A DNA stretch of 64,000 nucleotides from contig CADANY010000005.1 of the NCBI GenBank assembly GCA_902789395.1, positions 124,001 through 188,000 on the forward strand. Reading direction: 5' to 3'. Below are positions 63,470 to 64,000 of the stretch, piece by piece. The notes under the pieces are model-generated. The model was not told the DNA's origin. It was given only the letters and a program-made list of their open reading frames with translations, and did not search any database. The DNA comes from an uncultured Bacteroidia bacterium (GTDB taxonomy: Bacteria > Bacteroidota > Bacteroidia > Bacteroidales > UBA932). Positions within the stretch are counted from its first letter, which is position 1; every line of letters begins with the position of its first letter. The translations under genes were made by a program, and so were the position numbers.

Positions 63470-64000
63470 TTATTTTTCAATTATTGGGGAAAGGCCGCCT
63501 TGGGCCTTGAGAAGATTCGTATGTGCCATCTGGAGTTCAATCCCGGCATCAATCGCCTCGGAATGGGCCTGGAGCCAGGCCGTCTGGGCGCCGAGCACCG
63601 TATGGGTATCAACCGTTCCGGCCTCGAACCCAAGGGTTGCCATCCGCAGGTTCTCCTCCGCACTGGCCAGGTTGTTTTCCGTCATTGTGATTTTTTCACA
63701 GGCCTCGTCGAAGAGTTTGCGCTCGCGAGTGACCTGAAGACGGATCATCTCGCAGGCATCATCGTATTTTTCCTGGTAGATCCGTTCCTCTGCTTTCGCT
63801 TTCCTGTATTTGTTCTGGGCCTCGAATCCATGGAAAAGCGGAACATTGACCAGCACACCGGCATTCCACATCCCTCCGAATTCTTTCTGGAACCCATTGT
63901 AGAGATTCGGGTTCGAAACGAGATAATTGGCTGTCAGGGCAACCCGCGGCATCAGATCCGCCCGGGCGATTTTTGCCTTTTTGTCATAAATCCGGGTTGC
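63470..64000 (-). CDS. TolC-family outer-membrane efflux protein (5' part missing)
   Basis: Only the C-terminal ~176 residues are in the window; the frame continues past base 64000 (ATRIYDKKAKIARADLMPRV). Long amphipathic helices (KYDDACEMIRLQVTRERKLF and AEENLRMATLGFEAGTVDTH) and the strand VLVNVPLFHGFEAQNK are typical of the second TolC repeat. It is the most upstream gene of the exporter operon seen here and supplies the outer-membrane channel. Confidence 0.88.
   Translation of the reverse strand, partial: ATRIYDKKAKIARADLMPRVALTANYLVSNPNLYNGFQKEFGGMWNAGVLVNVPLFHGFEAQNKYRKAKAEERIYQEKYDDACEMIRLQVTRERKLFDEACEKITMTENNLASAEENLRMATLGFEAGTVDTHTVLGAQTAWLQAHSEAIDAGIELQMAHTNLLKAQGGLSPIIEK

Overview
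The window is from a Bacteroidales-type member of the Bacteroidota with fairly high GC. The evidence is a SusC/SusD outer-membrane import locus with BACON and DUF4302-type lipoproteins, -7 boxes of the TAnnTTTG type that this phylum uses, a nearly complete division and cell-wall (dcw) cluster in the order usual for the group, DUF3127 and RpoN. The genus cannot be fixed from the sequence alone; an Alistipes-like or uncultured gut Bacteroidales is a reasonable guess. No rRNA, tRNA, CRISPR array, transposase or phage gene was found, and no gene-free stretch exceeds 300 bases.

Layout. 1-4.1 kb: a repeat element, upp and radC (minus strand), then a secreted two-domain GH28-CE15 enzyme. 4.1-10.2 kb (plus): miaB, glycerol use (glpK, glpF), a LEA14-like lipoprotein, a SPOR-like exported protein, rpoN. 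10.2-16.9 kb (plus): histidine degradation (ftcD, hutU, hutH, hutI). 16.9-18.8 kb (minus): a heavy-metal P-type ATPase. 19-36.3 kb (plus): mraZ, rsmH, ftsL, ftsI, murE, mraY, murD, ftsW, murG, murC, ftsQ, ftsA, ftsZ and gltX. 36.3-38.9 kb (minus): an HprK-like kinase, rpiB, truB. 38.9-47.7 kb (minus): a five-gene SusC/SusD locus with a zinc metallohydrolase lipoprotein. 47.9-50.6 kb (plus): an exported protein, an M16 peptidase, an O-methyltransferase. 50.6-58.7 kb (minus): recQ, a small membrane protein, dnaG, metG and a GH109-like lipoprotein. 58.9-60.0 kb (plus): an FKBP-type prolyl isomerase and a DUF3127 protein. 60.0-64 kb (minus): the end of a drug-exporter-type operon (TolC, HlyD, two ABC-2 permeases).

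The most interesting signal is a dispersed structured element present six times (near 1-100, 11921-12041, 15563-15697, 19725-19852, 23229-23359, 36599-36765). Each complete copy has two long complementary arms, about 28-32 nt, around a conserved core of about 60-105 nt. The core carries a hairpin whose loop can pair with a downstream G-rich strand, followed by two further small hairpins. Arm sequences differ from locus to locus yet stay complementary within a locus, and the loop pairing shows two compensatory changes in the truB copy. Three copies lie in frame inside essential housekeeping genes (rsmH, murE, truB), adding about 43-56 residues each and leaving the frame open. Two sit between genes of the histidine-degradation operon and one lies downstream of upp. 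The behaviour resembles the protein-coding Rickettsia palindromic elements, but the core is different, and I do not recognise it as a named family.
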